In this document: piece by piece, positions 33,540 through 45,564 of the stretch | Layout: each line of letters opens with the position of its first letter | Numbering within the stretch: the stretch's first letter is position 1 | Source of the DNA: Galeruca laticollis | Lineage: Eukaryota > Arthropoda > Insecta > Coleoptera > Chrysomelidae | Assembly (NCBI GenBank): GCA_963921935.1 | Contig: OY998176.1 | Location: 94,743,415 to 94,807,414, forward strand | Length of the DNA stretch: 64,000 nucleotides | Direction of reading: 5' to 3' | Notes under the pieces: generated by a model | Told to the model about the DNA's origin: nothing | The model's input: only the letters and a program-made list of their open reading frames with translations | Databases searched by the model: none | Translations under genes and position numbers: made by a program

Positions 33540-34900
33540 CCACGAAATAAACAAATATGAATAATTAACCTTCATTGAAGGTGAACTCGGGAAATAAATA
33601 TCAAAAAATATTGGGAACATTAGTCAGTCGGTGAGAGATAGGTATTATCTCTCCCCTGGTGAGGCAAGTCTGAGTCTTGACGGACCCTCACCCTCAAAAA
33701 GTAATAGTGTGAATATTTATGTGACCAGTGGGATTTTCAAAACGTAAGTTTTTAAAAGTACAAATTCATTTATTATATTGAATATTGGATTGTGTTATTA
33801 TATTTTTCTTTGACTAAATCGGGTATCCCAAGATAGTTAAGGGACCCTACAGGGTGTTTCAGTCATATCGAGTGTTCCTTATACATCAGCGCCCCTCATC
33901 TACTGTTAAGGCCTAAAATTGTAGAGGCATCTTTTTTAGTTATATTCAGGGATCTTTTTTTTAGAAGGTGCATATTATTTCTTTTTCATCTGATTAGTTT
34001 ATCCAAACTAAGTAGATATAATTACGTTTGGCTTGATATTGTACCTAGTTCTATATTAGAGATTTTTCCGTTTTGCTCGAGATTGTATGTAATCCTATTT
34101 CAGAGCTATTTACGTTATACTAGGGATTATAGTTAAACCTAGGTTAACATATTGATATTCTACGTAGAGAGATCTACATTGCACTTGAGATTCATAAATT
34201 AATCCTATTCCAGAGATATTTATATTGTACACTTGAGAGATAGTTACCTTCTACTAGAGAGTTTTAGTTAATCCTAGATTAAAGAATTTGATAGACATTT
34301 ATACTATAATAGGGGTCATAGTCAGTTACAGCTAAATCTATTTTACTTTCGGAGTTTATTTGACACAGTTTTTTTTTTGTAATATATTGTTATTATATGT
34401 TCTAACCTTTCAATTTATCTCCATAACCTCATTCCTCACCACCCCATACCCGTCAAATAGGACGGACCAGCTAACCCTGCACTACGAACTCGGGCTTGGC
34501 ACACTGTATAAGCCCAAGGGGCCCCACGACGTCTTCGACCGCTCGAGCCTGGAACAACCCCCCTTCCTCGAGGTAATCCCGCAGGGAAAATTCCGGGTTC
34601 TACAATTTTTTTCTTGTGCCATAAGGCACTGGTGACAGCACGCTGCAAGGAATAAAAAAAGGGGAAGAATAATTCATTACATCGGTAGACAGAGACATTA
34701 CACCAGTGACATCATAGGAAGGTAAGTAATATGGATAAAAAAGAGCCTATAAAGTCATTAGAGTGGTGACAGCGATTTGCGCAGAGAGAAAAAAAAAACA
34801 GCAGGTATTACACTGGTGACAGCGCCTCCGAAGAGACTGGTGAGAGAAAAGAAAAACCAGCAGTTATTACACTAAACATTTAGACGAAAAACAAGCAGTT
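33540..34900. other. non-coding interior with repeated TGGTGACAGC motifs
   Basis: Between about 34050 and 34330 imperfect copies of TAATCCTA...GAGATA recur. At 34631, 34763 and 34813 the motif TGGTGACAGC appears, twice after ATTACAC-like text, and AGCAGTTATTACA recurs to 34910. Such motifs are seen in leaders of some LTR elements just after the LTR, so a degraded LTR element may be nested here. A GC-rich patch at 34440-34640 gives open frames on both strands; I do not regard these as genes. Confidence 0.4.
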
Positions 34901-35315
34901 ATTACAGAGTTATTTGGAATTATATGATAATTGGTTCCATTTCATTCAATCCGCATCTTTTAGCTGTCTTAATGTATCATATTAGTAAATAATAGTATAT
35001 TATACGCCAAGCGATTAAAGTGACCCATTTAATGTCGCGGGCGGTGTTTGATTTCTGGGAGAAGTGATCCACCTAAGGTATTAATGTCACTATAGTTGAG
35101 ATGTGTATACGCTATTTTTTGCAATTCCGGTAATTGTACATACATTTTTCATAAAAATAAATACTACTTAGAATGGAATTTTATTACGAAACTTGGCTGG
35201 GCATGGAGGATGGACTTTCATGAAATGCAACTTGGCTGGGCATCGAGGATGTACGTTTTTATTTGTACTTTAAATCCCCTAATAAGATTATCAATACAAG
35301 TAGGTCGTAGGTAAA

Positions 35316-35448
35316 GTATAGTACGTAACACGTGTTGTAACGCATTTTACGCACCCACGGAATTACGCACTCGCTGCTACGCGGCTCCGTGCGTAACTTT
35401 TCCGTTCGTGCGCAAAATGCTTCTTACAACACTCGTTACGTAATATAC
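35316..35448. mobile_element. foldback MITE of about 133 bp
   Basis: Arms GTATAGTACGTAACACGTGT with TGTAACGCATTTTACGCAC are mirrored by GTGCGCAAAATGCTTCTTAC and AACACTCGTTACGTAATATAC, closing on a small CGCTGCTACGCGG loop. It is inside the piggyBac element, upstream of the transposase 3' end. Confidence 0.75.
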
Positions 35449-35639
35449 TATTACCACCGCCCATCAGCAAACAAAACAATTTTTTTTCAGAACAAAATAA
35501 AATGCTTATTTTTGACTCAAACTGTAGTTTTTCAAATCAAATCGGAATTCATTTTCAAAAACTTATTAAAAAAATAACAAAAAATCGTAGTGGTAAATAT
35601 GTTTACCACCGCCTATCTACGGATAAAACATTTTTTTTA

Positions 35640-37370
35640 CATTGAGTGTAGTTTTTTAAAACAAATTGGTACACAAACGGGCACTTTGCAATGAGAACAC
35701 GTAAAGGGCGTTCTTTTTTGGTTTATTTTGGTACTACACCTTCTGTATGTGTCTTTTTCAACCGAGTGAACCCCAACTTGAGCTAGTCTCATTTCATCGG
35801 GAATACTTCGTTTATTTGTCAAAAAATGTACTCCTCTTCTTCGCCTTTTACGAGAACTAAATGAATTTATTAGCTGATATCTAATAAAATATCCTATACC
35901 ATTTGATTGATCTCCTTCCGATACCAGAGCTATATTTTTTCTGATAAAAGTTATCGACTCCTCCCATAATAGAATTGTAAATCTTTACAACTTTAGGACA
36001 GTGTACTGAACTTTTTGAACCATCTTTATTTTTTCGTTGTATGATAGCTGTTTCTTTTGGAGAAACTGCGGTGGTTTAAAAACAAACAGCCATTTGACAG
36101 CACTTACAACATCATGGACATTAAATATAAATTCTCCTCGCTGCAGATTCTGTTCATTTTTTAACATTTCTGGAAAATTGACTCTATCTATTCTCACTGT
36201 TCCTACACTGTATATGGCGATGGAGTTTTTTTTGAAGAAATACGCTCGTAAAAAAGTTATCGAAAGCTACAAGACAATTTTTATTTCTAATTTCTTTTGT
36301 TAGTTCCAATACAACCTTTTCTCCCAAACCAATTTCAAAGTCACCATAGTTGCGTTTTCATTTTTCTCCAAACTTGCTTATGTATCCAGTTTTAGAACCT
36401 GCTAAGCACCAAACTTTATAGCCGTGTTTGATGGGTTTCATAGGCAAGTACTGCTTGAATGAACATCTGTCTTTAAAAGCTATCATTGATTCGTCAACAG
36501 ATATATTAGACGAGCATTCATACACCTCACTATTTTTTCTACTGATATTATCTATTAGAGGTCGGAGTTTATACATGTTGTCAAAATTTGGGCTATCACG
36601 TGGAGGATACAGAGCATTGTCATTTATCTGGAGAGCTTCCGTAATTTTTTTAAAACGTTTAAAGCTCAATACAGTTGAGACTCCCGTCACTCACAATAAT
36701 GGGTCTGAGCTCCAGTAGTTTTCCAACCTCGGCAGTCTATGTATCCCCATTATAATCAAGCATACTATATATGCTTTTAGTTCCGCTAAGGATGAAGGAT
36801 TCATGTTTTTGATATTTTTTTGAACGGCATATAAATTAGTTTGGTAAACAATTAAATTTAGAATGTTATCATCAAGAATTTCTTGAAAATAAGATACTTC
36901 CTTTCCATTATTTTCCGGTGACAAAGTAATTTCCGGTTCCTTTACAAATTCCAAACATAAATCTTCAAAATATTCGGATTGGTCAGATCATTTCAGTTTC
37001 ACCTTTTTGATTTTTGAAATTGTTTTCCTTCGTTTTTTGGAGACTTCTACCTGCATCTATTAGATTTGAAAGTAAGAGTAAAATTAACTCTATAATAATA
37101 AGTAGGTACTAGATATAATGATTACCTTCATTATTGCAAAAAGAGACACTATCACGATCAAACGCTGGCACTGGCACATTATAACTTGATGTCTCCTGAA
37201 TAGGTACACCTGAGCTGATAGGAATATTTTCAGATACTTCATGATTCAATTGAGTCGATAAACTTGGACTATTGACGGTAGAAGAGACAGAACTATTATC
37301 AATGCCCGAATTGTCTAATTCACACAGTTCTTCTTCGGCTTCAGAATCGCATTCATTCTCCGAATTATAT
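35640..37370 (-). pseudogene. piggyBac transposase, broken
   Basis: Minus-strand order: an acidic N-terminus (EYNSENECDSEAEEEL, about 37320-37370); FQEILDDNILNLIVYQTNLY and PRLENYWSSDPLL (36691-36954); FKKITEALQINDN, YKLRPLIDNIS and NISVDESMIAFKDRCSFKQY (first catalytic Asp, 36358-36690); LVAFDNFFTS (second Asp, about 36230); VRIDRVNFPEMLKNEQ; NSIMGGVDNF (third Asp, about 35950); and a C-terminal Cys/His cluster CSHCKVPVCVPICFKKLH ending at 35640. Frameshifts separate the parts, so no single ORF exists. The family excises and inserts precisely at TTAA. Confidence 0.85.
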
Positions 37371-37898
37371 TCCTAATAAAGATAGTTAATGGCACGTTAA
37401 GCATCTTCTGGATTATCTAGATTACACCTCTTCTTCATGATTGAACGTTGTATTAAAAAAATATAAAATATTGTAAAAAAAATCCAGTTACACCCACACG
37501 GGCGGTGGTAAATACATTCACCACTTAATCAAAATTCATTTTTAGGTAAACCAAATGACTTAGGTTTAGTCTTATCATTTCTAGATTTAACAAAACTTAA
37601 AAACAAAAGCATCAACACAAAAAACGTCTTATATACTTACTTTTATCTGGTAGACAAATGAGCAATAAAAACACTTGTTTACGGTAAATTGGCGCGAAAA
37701 ATGTTGACACCCACAACAATACCTTTCAGCACGTGCCTTACAACAAGGTCCCTACTTTACCTGAATTTTCAGACAGAAAGCTTGAACGTCTCGTCAGTAG
37801 ATGAATTCACTAGTTTGTACAAAAATGTCTATTCAAATCGCCAAACGAAGTTTGAAGCTGGTGGTAAATACAATTACCACAGCCCACTAAAGGGTTAA

Positions 37899-38190
37899 GC
37901 ATCTATAATTTTGTTTTGGTATCATATTTTCAAGGTGGTACCTTCAGTTCTCTACACATTTTATATTTTTTATTCATTATATTTAGTATTTCGGGGGTAA
38001 TCCATGACTTTTTAGTTTTTTTCGTATTTACTTTGATAGTATTTGTGTATAACTGGATATATTTAGTTAGGTTTTCTATAAACTTTTCCATAATCAAATC
38101 GACATTTTCCGAATCATAAATATCGGTCCATTGTTCATGGTTCAGAGAATTTCTCACATTTTGATAGTTAATATATTTTTTATACTTATA
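37899..38190 (-). pseudogene. LINE, upstream piece; 5' truncated
   Basis: Minus strand: YKKYINYQNVRNSLNHEQW, SENVDLIMEKFIENLTKYIQ and KSWITPEILNIMNKKYKMCR, the region between endonuclease and RT in CR1/Jockey LINEs. It joins the 32669-32881 piece once the piggyBac element is removed. At about 38190 it gives way abruptly to PLE sequence, so the LINE is 5' truncated, as LINE copies often are. Confidence 0.8.
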
Positions 38191-38194
38191 CATA

Positions 38195-38690
38195 CATCAA
38201 ATAAATTAGGTATATCCGATATTATTACTGGATTAATATTTTCATCTTCTGGTAATTTTCGTACAAGCACTAGACATTGTTTAGGAGGAATTTTAGTGAA
38301 CATATTGGTAACATCAAATGAAATTAGTTTAGAGTTATCTTGTAATTTGAATGCTCTTAATTTTTTGGTTAGTTCTATTGAATTTTTAATTGAGTATTTA
38401 GATGTATATCCGTATCAATTGAGTATATTGTTAAGTTTTTTTGCCAACATATTGTTAGGAGTATTAACATAAGAAACTACAGGTCTAATTGGTTTCGTTA
38501 TTTTATGTAATTTGAACGGTTCCATATAATTTTGGAGAATGAGGATTTTTATGAACGATGGACTTCTTTTCGTAATCACTTAAAAGATAATTTTACTTAT
38601 TCACAATATCTCTTACATTATTTGAGAACTTTTTTGTTGGGTCAGCTCTGAGAACTTGTACATCACTAGACTCTATACTTTCTTTTTGAT
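38195..38690 (-). pseudogene. Penelope-like RT fragment (minus strand)
   Basis: On the minus strand across frameshifts: SSDVQVLRADPTKKF, KPIRPVVSYVNTPNNMLAKK, YSIKNSIELTKKL, then LISFDVTNMFTKIPPKQC. These are PLE RT blocks before the active site. Part of the N-terminal region is deleted relative to the plus-strand copy next to it. Confidence 0.75.
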
Positions 38691-38944
38691 TGAATTTAAA
38701 ACATGAGAAATTGAAAATTGCCAATTTAATCAAAAATATTGAACCGTCAAAAGTTAAACGTCAAACAAAAAATGACATGACAGTTTTAAATTCAATCAAA
38801 AAGAAAGTAGAAAATAATAACCTAACAGTTACAAAATCTGACAAGGGGAACGCTACTGTCATATTGATAACTAATGATTATAATTCAAAGATATATAACT
38901 TTATAGAATCTAGCGATGTACAAGTTCTTAGAGCAGACCCATGA
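38690..38944 (+). pseudogene. Penelope-like N-terminal fragment (plus strand)
   Basis: Reading KLKIANLIKNIEPSKVKRQT, then NNNLTVTKSDKGNATVILIT and FIESSDVQVLRADP. This is the PLE block around DKGNATVIL that precedes the RT palm. It lies head to head with the minus-strand PLE fragment of the same family, sharing SSDVQVLRADP in inverted orientation. Confidence 0.75.
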
Positions 38945-39273
38945 AAAATGTTCTTTTGGTGCTCAACTCTATAACGCCATTCTAAGTTTAGTTATTAATA
39001 AAATTTAATTTTTTCGTTCATCACATCCTTTTTATATAAGATAGTAAAACCTTTTAAGTTCAACATTTCTATTATGATAAGAGAGATATTTTTTCAAATT
39101 GTTCAAATTTTTCAATTTTCTAATTTTTAATCTTCCAACGTTTCACACCTATTTCCTATAACATTTCTGTTGATCAACGTGTGTTACCTATGGAAAAAGT
39201 TTTTTTGGATCAGGTAATGTTGGATACTTTTGTAATTGTTTCCTTTAATTAAAAAAAAATAAAAATTTTGTAG

Positions 39274-39304
39274 CTTGAAGATGGCCCTTATGTAGGCCAA
39301 AACT
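39274..39304 (+). ncRNA. degenerate hammerhead-like motif
   Basis: TTGAAGATGGCC, a loop, then GGCCAAAAC: this is the CUGAAGA / stem II / GAAAC order with one change in each conserved box. It lies about 330 bp downstream of the plus-strand PLE fragment. Confidence 0.35.
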
Positions 39305-39586
39305 AGTAGCTGCAATGCTGTCACATTGACTTTGAGTTTTATTCAGAAAAATTGTTTATATTCAACTATTATTGTTTCTGAATATTGTGTCAATCTTCTT
39401 TAAAGATTGTTGCATTGTACGTAATGAGATTCCTCTGTAATTTGTGCCTCCCGTTAGATCTTCTTGCTTTAACCATATTCAATGAATATTTTCCTTTAAT
39501 TTGGAGAATAATTTTAAAGGATCTGTTAAATTCACATGTGATAAATTAATTTTCAGAAACACTCATAATTACACAGTCTGACGCGC

Positions 39587-39613
39587 GTTTCTATAACCAA
39601 GTTATCGTCTTCG
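39587..39613 (-). ncRNA. hammerhead-like motif (minus strand)
   Basis: Minus strand CCGAAGACGATAAC-TTGG-TTAT then GAAAC fits CUGANGA / stem II / GAAA with C for U at the second base. It is followed by GCGCGTCAG. Similar text is frequent near insect PLE ends. Probably a decayed copy. Confidence 0.4.
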
Positions 39614-41856
39614 GATACCGAAGGTAAACTAAAACTTACATATATCTCACCTGCACATATACTAAATTTTAAGCGACAATTCCACTCTTTCCAAAGAAAG
39701 AAATCCTAAGGGAAGACCTACTTCAGCGGGAAAAAATGTCTTGCGATTAGACTTGCATTTGCTTTTAAAATTTGGTATATATGTAGGACAGAGCTGTATA
39801 AGTTTTGTTTCAATATTGCTAGTTTTTATTTCTCTCCTTTAAATAGGTATAGAGAATAAAATCCACATTCAATGATTAGCTGAAAATAACACACATAAAA
39901 TAAATATTTTCTCAAAACAAAACAGTTATGACTTTATGAGGAATAATCGTAAAAATATCAAATCATATAATTGTTATGTGTACATGTTCATAATAAAAAC
40001 ATCGTGATATTTCACAGACTCTCTTATTGAGACATTTTCTCATTTTATGTGGGTTCTAAATTGGTGTGTATGTAGATGTTACAAAGTTAATCTATAGCGC
40101 TTCTACTACAGTTCAACTTGTTAACGAGTTTGCAAATCGTAAACTTCCTAGTTTAAATTCAGCATTTAGCATCTTGAAGAAGTTAAGTGTTTTTTTATTG
40201 GATGTTTTTCGAACGAGTATGTAAATTGTGTTTACAAAATGTTACCAAACTGACAAAGAGATATAAAATATTTATTCGTGAAAGTTACATTACGAATTTA
40301 ACAAGAATATTTCTTACTTCTATTAGGGCATTAGAAATTTTATATTAAAGTATATCAAATTATTTAGTTTCTTGATATGGAATTGATCAAATATATATAA
40401 AAATTCGGAAAAACGGATAATGATAGTATATCTTTTAGATTATATCATGTATTACCACTTATTCAAGAGTTACAATTTGCTCTTCCAGGAGCAACGATTC
40501 AAATATAGGAGACCGGACTACAATTTGAAAGTTAACTATGCACAGAGCCGTCAGTCTTCACTGCCAAACGAGATAAAATCATAGCATATAATTAGTTGGA
40601 GTAGCTTAATATCCACTATGGATTACTGCGCATTGATGTGACGAAGCAAGCATATCATTGAGATAAGTTTCACAATATTTAGAAGGTACCGAAAATCTGA
40701 AAACTTAAATGAATAATAGGTTATGAGTTGATGACGAGTTTGATAGGAGGAAAATCGAAAGTAGCGTCTACTACAAGTGGGGCTACTCCTGTCAATGAAA
40801 CCAACTGAAAATTTGGATCTGTGCTGGATTTGAAAAGTTGAAGATACAGATACTATTAATAATTTTGTTTGTATACCAATTCCTATCAATTTTTGTGGAT
40901 TTTATGTTAGTTCTAGACAGTAAGCATAGTTTTATGAATATAGCAAGGAAGAAAATGGACTGAAATTATGAAAGAAATTATTTCTTCTCCTTTGAAAGTA
41001 AGTAGCATTCTGCCATTTGAAATCTCCAGATCATGGTAAATCAACATTTCATCTCTTCCGCTGACGGACTATAGGTCTCCGCCCTCGCGGGGATTGGTCC
41101 CTGGCTTCTCTTGATACTCGACTCTCCTTCATATCGCTAATGTGGTCGTTCTAATTTTGTTTTATTTCTTTGAGCACCTGGTTAATTTTGTCGATTCTAC
41201 AATTTGTTCGATTGCTTCTCACCCTGCTCCTGAGTGTTTCCCCTTCCTTTCCCCTCCTCATCTGTGTCGTTTTCTACATTTTTTATATGTTTGAGGTTGT
41301 TGGTTGTACCTCTGCGGCATGAGCTATAATTGGTTCTATTGCCGTGCTGTAAATTATGTAGATAAAAAAAATTGTGAATGGAAATGTCCAAAAACAATGT
41401 CTCCCAAGAATCTGATTGTACGCCAAGTTCTGTGATGAACCGAATAGATCAGACGGTATCAGTGTCAACAATTTGTTACTGAACCCTCTTGCAAGAAAAA
41501 ATGGGTATCTGAAGTAGTTCAATAAGTTTTCAGCTATAGATCATAATTTGATAAGTTTTTTAAAAATTTTATTGTCATTAAATGTGAGTGTACTTATAAA
41601 ATTCCGAATTGATTCATTAACCGCTTCACCCCTACCATTTTTTTAATAAAGGGTTCTATAAAACTTACTCATGTGTTGAAAAACAAGTAATTTGTAAAGA
41701 TATATTTTTTGAAAAATATAAATTTTCCGACAACCAATATACACCAATAAAGGTATTTATCTACGCCTTGCACTGTAAATGTCATATTGTACTGTCAAAG
41801 AAGCACCAGTAATTAACGAATCACATACTCGTAATGTAATGGTAATAAAAAAAATG

Positions 41857-41913
41857 TATAGGACTTGGCCCAATTTTTGGTGTAAGGGTACATAAATTGG
41901 GCCAAGTCTTATA
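41857..41913. repeat. 23-bp hairpin with short loop
   Basis: TATAGGACTTGGCCCAATTT pairs with AAATTGGGCCAAGTCTTATA across a loop of about 12 bases. It could be a tiny MITE or a pre-miRNA-like hairpin. No other copy was noticed in the window. Confidence 0.55.
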
Positions 41914-44570
41914 ATTTCCTTTCTTGTCAAATGATTTTTTAGATCAGTTTAGAATTAGTAGGAAAATAACTATGTACATTTAAAAAATTTATCTGAATAA
42001 ATTTCAGTCAATAAATTAAGAATTATTTGGACGAATGTTTCTTTGATGAATTGAAAATTGGAAAAGATGGATAAATTTAATAAACAACATGGTATTTTAC
42101 GTGATTTCAAAAAATTTTGTGATTGAGATTTCATAATTTAAATTGTTTATTAAATGCAAATTTTATTCTTTCTAGAGTTACTCCAGATGTGTAAATGGCG
42201 TAAAGTTTTACTGACAGCTGTAAATGGCAGTTTTGGTAGTATTTCAATTATTTTTGTAGTGTAATCTTTTGCGTTGCTCTATTGTTCATCTAGTGATTCG
42301 TTTTTTCTACGTGTGACAATGATATACTCCTCAATCGAAAAGAGTAGTAGTTATTGAAAAACCCATAGTTGAAAAGGGGAGGAAATCAGAATAATGAACT
42401 TTTTACATACTTCTGAAACAATTAACAAAAACCAACATACATTCACTACACAGGTAGACATCCACAAAAAAAATGATTTCTATTCCATAACTGAAGTGTA
42501 CAATAAATTATCAAAGAGTATAAAGCTAACAAAAGATTTTGATGAATACAAAAAAATTATACATGATATTCTCATAAAACTGGAAGTCTACACCTAGTGT
42601 TAATGCTTGACAGTTCTATTCCATTTTGTCACTATCTCGTTGTCGGGATGAATAAAAAAAATTACTATTATATTACGTATTATCGGGGTAATGAAAAGAA
42701 TAAATGGAGTTTTTGCCACTTAGGGTGGTGATGCGTTTTTTGGGAAACTTCCCTGTGGAGAGAGTGTAATGCCACTAACCCAACGAATCTAACCACAACA
42801 ATTTATTATCTTTTTTGTTCTACCAACTTTAATTATTTCGGTTCCCAAATAGATATAACAGATACAAAAATTTATTTCAAGTTATACAAATTAACTGTAT
42901 CAATCCTTACTTTATGGTACCAACTCAATTGACAATGATATTTTAGACATCAAAACATTTGACAATGTTGTATATTTTTTGTCAATTTCTCATTATATAA
43001 TGGATTTTTTTTAGAAACGGTTTCATTTATAGCGGAAATTCAATTTATTAATATCTTTGTCCCGATTATAATCATATTGCCTTCATTTTTGGGTGTCTAG
43101 AAGAAAGGATATTATGTGGAATTAACGCCAACAACTGAGAATCAAAAGTCCAGACAGAATGGAACAGCAAATCCATCCAGGCTGCAATTACCTTTTTATA
43201 TAAACGAGATGCAAGTGAACTTCAGAGCTTTCTACTATTACTTGTGATATATTTTCCCAAGATATTATCTACCCGCAAACATAATGAGAATGAAGTTCTT
43301 GTTAAAATGTCACAAATTTGTAAACAAACCACCTCAACGTTTCAGGAAACATGCATTTTTGATACGAAGCGATGCGCGTTCCATCAAGAAACTCGTGACA
43401 GATTTACTGCTTAATTTTAGAATTTGTTTAGTGATGCTGCTACATTATTCAAACACTCAATTAAAACTTTCAGATTGTCCTGATTTCACTAAAAAATTAA
43501 TAGCGCTGCACAAAATCTTTCCTTTGCCGTTCAAAGTACTTTGTAAACATATTTCATTAATAAAAAAGGGAGCGAAATATGATGAAACTTTGTTATTTAG
43601 CAAAACGAGACAGTTTAACCGAAAGAGATGAGAGGAATGTATACAATAGCATACGGGTACATATCTAATAACCTGGCATATGAATTATTTATTAGTACCT
43701 TTATGACCAGTGGTTTTATATTAACAAAAACTAAATTTCATCAAATCTATGTTGAGCTAAGTTATATTCGCAATTACTTTTTCAATAAAAAACTGGGTTT
43801 TGTGATATATTGCAAGTATAGTTCCCCTCACTACATGTGCATATGCGATACGTGAATGTGAAGATCAAGTATACTGATATTATTTATTAAAAAGTCATAG
43901 CGTTCAGGAAAAAAACGTTGAAGTAATTTTTTGGCTGTTAGAGACTATATAAAGGTTATATGTATTTTGAGAGTTCTATCGTGTACTCCCATTCAAATGA
44001 TACAAATCATTGCTACACTATCGTTTTTCTTCGGGAATTCTGATAAACACATTGACCGAAAATTCAATAACAATCGATCAATTCCATAGAAATCTTTATT
44101 TATCATTTTATTAGTGTTTTGCGATTTTTCGAATGTAGCGGACAAAGATTTTGCCTTGAATTTTTTATTGCAAATGGAAATTATTGTGAGAGAACGCTCA
44201 AAATATTACATAATGGATACGGTGAATCGAAGATAATATGAAAATGTGCGTACGAGTACATTCAAATGCGGTAAAAATAGGGTGAAAACTCTGCTCTCAT
44301 ACAGAAGAAGGCTGCTAAGTGATGAAATTCAAATTTAGGCTAGCTGCATAAAGACAGTAATTCAATTTTTGTAGGATTACAGGTACTATTTTATTTTTAT
44401 GGGAACTGAAGAAAATCGTTACGGTTTATGGGAATTCTATATAATATTAATCAAGCTACTATTTTTGAAACCAAAACCAAACTTTAGCTTGCTTGTTTAG
44501 TAATTGTTCATTTATTTACGTAAATAGTTTTCTTAAAGATCATTAGGTATAGGGCATCTGCCTTTAAGCT

Positions 44571-45220
44571 TGTGAAATGCACGCCACTGGACGTGGAAAA
44601 AATATTCGAACAAACCAAGTGGCCGTTACGGAGTGTGCGAAGACAAGCGGGGTGGAGGGGAGAGCGTGGTGATTCGATGCCACGTGCTGAAAAGCCAGGA
44701 GTGGGAGAGATGCAGTGAAGCAAGATGTGCTAGTTTCTGTATGCACGAAGCTTTTCTAAACATTACTTTGTTGTTATAAGTGAAACTGCTGATAAGTTTC
44801 AAGCAGTTGTAATATAAAGTCAGATCAGCTCATCGTGGTTAAGAAAAAGGAAGACTTCCAATCAATTGCGTACCACCGTGGGATAAACCAATCGTAGGGG
44901 CCACCGTACTAACCTGTGGACATTTAAAGAACTAGGTACCTATATTGTTTCCGTTTTAATTGCATACTCGAAGAAAACGCATTTGATTCAATTTCTCGAG
45001 TACAAATTTTTATTTCTAAGCTCTCAGAGAACTAACCGTTTTAAAATGTTTTATTTTATTGATGAATGAGTGTATTGAGTTGAAAACAATATTATTTTGG
45101 TTAAAAGTTTTTTTTTGTAAGCAACATCTTTCGCAACCCACCTGAGAATGTTAGTATTTGGCAATAAATGTTTTAACCCTTGAATTTAAATTTATTCACA
45201 CTCAAAACTGACAAGTTACA
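44571..45220 (-). mobile_element. solo LTR, 650 bp, second copy of the 10600 family
   Basis: The reverse complement matches 10600-11248 along its length (TGTAACTTGTCAG ... GCATTTCACA), with about one difference per ten bases by eye. It is flanked by AGCT (44567-44570) and AACT (45221-45224), a 4-bp duplication with one change. No internal retroelement region is attached. Confidence 0.8.
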
Positions 45221-45224
45221 AACT

Positions 45225-45560
45225 TAGAAAGGAGCACTTTATTCTATAAGGCATTTTCTTCCACTAGAGTTACAGGTTGAAACTAAACTAAAAAGAAATA
45301 AAATCATTTAACGTCCTACTACTAGAGGGGGGGGGGAAGTCCCCTAGTGGCGGACACCTAGGGTTTTCAAAAAATAGAATAAAAATCACTTCTAGAAAAA
45401 TCATTTCATTCATGAAATAATTAACTCAACTAAGTATAAAATCAATATAAATCAATAAAAATGCAACTTCTGTATAAACTATTTCATAAAACTAAATGAA
45501 ACTTTGGTAATAAAAAATGCAAATTTGCAAGTGGCACCAACTACCGGGCGGACTTGAGTT
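45225..45560. other. no recognisable feature; poly-G run
   Basis: Non-coding. Contains GGGGGGGGGG near 45328, next to inverted GTCCTACTACTAGAGG / CCCCTAGTGG text. Confidence 0.4.
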
Positions 45561-45564
45561 CGAA

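Larger units (their letters stand above)
32886..37894 (-). mobile_element. piggyBac-type transposon, about 5 kb, TSD TTAA
   Basis: Ends CCCTTTAACGGGC (left) and GCCCACTAAAGGG (right) are inverted repeats with two mismatches. TTAA lies on both sides (32882-32885 and 37895-37898). The transposase is on the minus strand in the right half. The left half (33.0-35.6 kb) is non-coding and unusually long for piggyBac, suggesting further insertions. Copies of a GTGGTAAATA...TACCAC palindrome lie near both ends. Confidence 0.9.
38950..44566. other. long stretch with almost nothing recognisable
   Basis: No convincing coding sequence. Scattered small signals are listed separately: ribozyme-like motifs at 39274-39304 and 39587-39613 and a hairpin at 41857-41913. 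Two open frames (42394-42597 and 43284-43631) carry no family motif that I recognise. Host introns or intergenic DNA, or very old repeats, are the likely content. Confidence 0.5.

Noticed and set aside
34360..34648. Overlapping ORFs on both strands in a GC-rich patch
   Set aside because: Both strands are open because stops are rare in GC-rich DNA. Neither reading shows a known domain.
42394..42597. 67-codon open frame on the plus strand
   Set aside because: It starts with an ATG and has ordinary composition, but I see no domain, family motif or splice context. Such lengths arise by chance in 64 kb of AT-rich DNA.
43284..43631. 115-codon open frame on the plus strand
   Set aside because: The longest unexplained ORF in the blank region, but it has no recognisable motif, no splice signals were evident, and its residue pattern is unremarkable.
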